A stretch of DNA of 64,000 nt, taken from contig NZ_VULX01000006.1 in the NCBI RefSeq assembly GCF_009696465.1, forward strand, positions 1 through 64,000, given 5' to 3'. The position numbers were made by a program, and so were the translations under genes. Each line of letters starts with the position of its first letter. Position 1 is the first letter of the stretch. The notes under the pieces were generated by a model. It had not been told where the DNA came from. It made no database searches and saw only the letters and a list, made by a program, of their open reading frames with translations. Of this stretch, positions 63,625 to 64,000 are shown piece by piece. This DNA comes from Inconstantimicrobium porci (GTDB taxonomy: Bacteria > Bacillota > Clostridia > Clostridiales > Clostridiaceae).

Positions 63625-64000
63625 TTAGTATAAATAGTCGCGTGTCCATGGAAGTTCATTGTTAATACCTTTAGTGAATACAAACTGATGAATAGTTATG
63701 TTACTACATTTAAAAGACGCTGCACAAGCACCTAAATACATCCTCCACATTCTTATAAATCTTTCGTCTTTAGTCTGTCTTATAACTTCTATATTTTCAT
63801 CAAAATTTTTTAACCATATTTCCAAAGTCTTTGCATAGTGATATCTCAAATTCTCTACATCAAATATCTCAAAGCCTTCTTCAGCAATATATTTAACTAT
63901 ATCTTTAATTGCCGGTATATATCCACCAGGGAATATGTATTTTTCAATCCATGAGTTGCTGCAGCCATGATCTTTAGCTGTTATACAGTGTAACAATGAC
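63625..64000 (-). CDS. cfa: Cyclopropane-fatty-acyl-phospholipid synthase, C-terminal part
   Basis: The frame is open to the window edge. The 125 residues match the end of SAM-dependent CFA synthases: SWIEKYIFPGGYIPA, EIFDVENLRYHYAKTLEIW, and RMWRMYLGACAASFKCSNI followed by HQFVFTKG. The enzyme cyclopropanates membrane lipids from SAM. The N-terminal SAM-binding part lies outside the window. Confidence 0.92.
   Translation of the reverse strand, partial: SLLHCITAKDHGCSNSWIEKYIFPGGYIPAIKDIVKYIAEEGFEIFDVENLRYHYAKTLEIWLKNFDENIEVIRQTKDERFIRMWRMYLGACAASFKCSNITIHQFVFTKGINNELPWTRDYLY

Overview
The window is about 70% A+T, with strong AGGAGG-type ribosome binding sites, intrinsic terminators after most genes, a T-box leader and strictly anaerobic enzymes (HydG for [FeFe]-hydrogenase, hybrid cluster protein, a two-gene SufBC-type Fe-S system). 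This points to the chromosome of a Clostridium sensu stricto-like member of the Clostridia. The species cannot be named from the sequence. No rRNA, tRNA, CRISPR array or intact prophage was seen. Gene identities come from reading motifs in the translated sequence; no database search was possible.

Layout. 0-6 kb: tail of an unidentified gene, a SulP anion transporter with a long C-terminal extension, a receiver-only response regulator remnant, a SEC-C protein and a membrane-anchored lipase. 6-19 kb: housekeeping transport and metabolism (BrnQ, an AEC carrier, a GpsA-like dehydrogenase, DegV, a DUF1836 protein, a CDF metal exporter behind a NiCo riboswitch, a YczE-type membrane protein, NadR, stand-alone TrpB, endonuclease IV), plus an intact archaeo-eukaryotic-primase-like protein with degenerate catalytic motifs. 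18.6-24 kb: gene decay (truncated AlkD, a collapsed MacB-like ABC transporter, a collapsed HscC/J-protein chaperone pair) around an intact chemoreceptor. 24-34 kb: a permuted NlpC/P60-like protein, a VOC protein, three consecutive hairpins, T-box plus thrS, hcp behind a perfect palindrome, a TetR/nitroreductase pair behind a 31-bp inverted repeat, and the SufC/SufB-type pair.

34-46 kb: MerR and UvrA-like remnants, a two-gene peptidase-U32-type cassette, an SseB remnant, a complete cellobiose/beta-glucoside PTS operon (phospho-beta-glucosidase, IIB, LicR-type regulator, IIA, unknown membrane protein, IIC), a NERD/zinc-ribbon protein, an HD protein and a tyrosine recombinase. 47-49 kb: a frameshifted TPR gene, then an intact TPR gene with a 45-residue hydrophobic peptide ORF immediately downstream, resembling a peptide-signalling cassette. 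49-57 kb: a TM1266-type regulator plus hydG behind a leader with a terminator, a GNAT remnant, a DUF4405 remnant, a possible small RNA, an amidase-domain protein, UppP, a MATE remnant and CstA. 57-64 kb: an IS3-family remnant, hypothetical proteins, a second tyrosine recombinase, a coiled-coil protein, small ORFs, a GNAT protein and the C-terminal end of a cyclopropane-fatty-acid synthase.

Two themes cut across the window. First, a dispersed non-coding repeat family occurs directly behind gene ends: two copies share 106 identical bases, two more lie in the opposite orientation and carry an added conserved hairpin, and one is degenerate. Second, many genes are internally deleted (MATE, GNAT, MacB, IS3 transposase, HscC/J), which suggests ongoing deletion-driven genome reduction.
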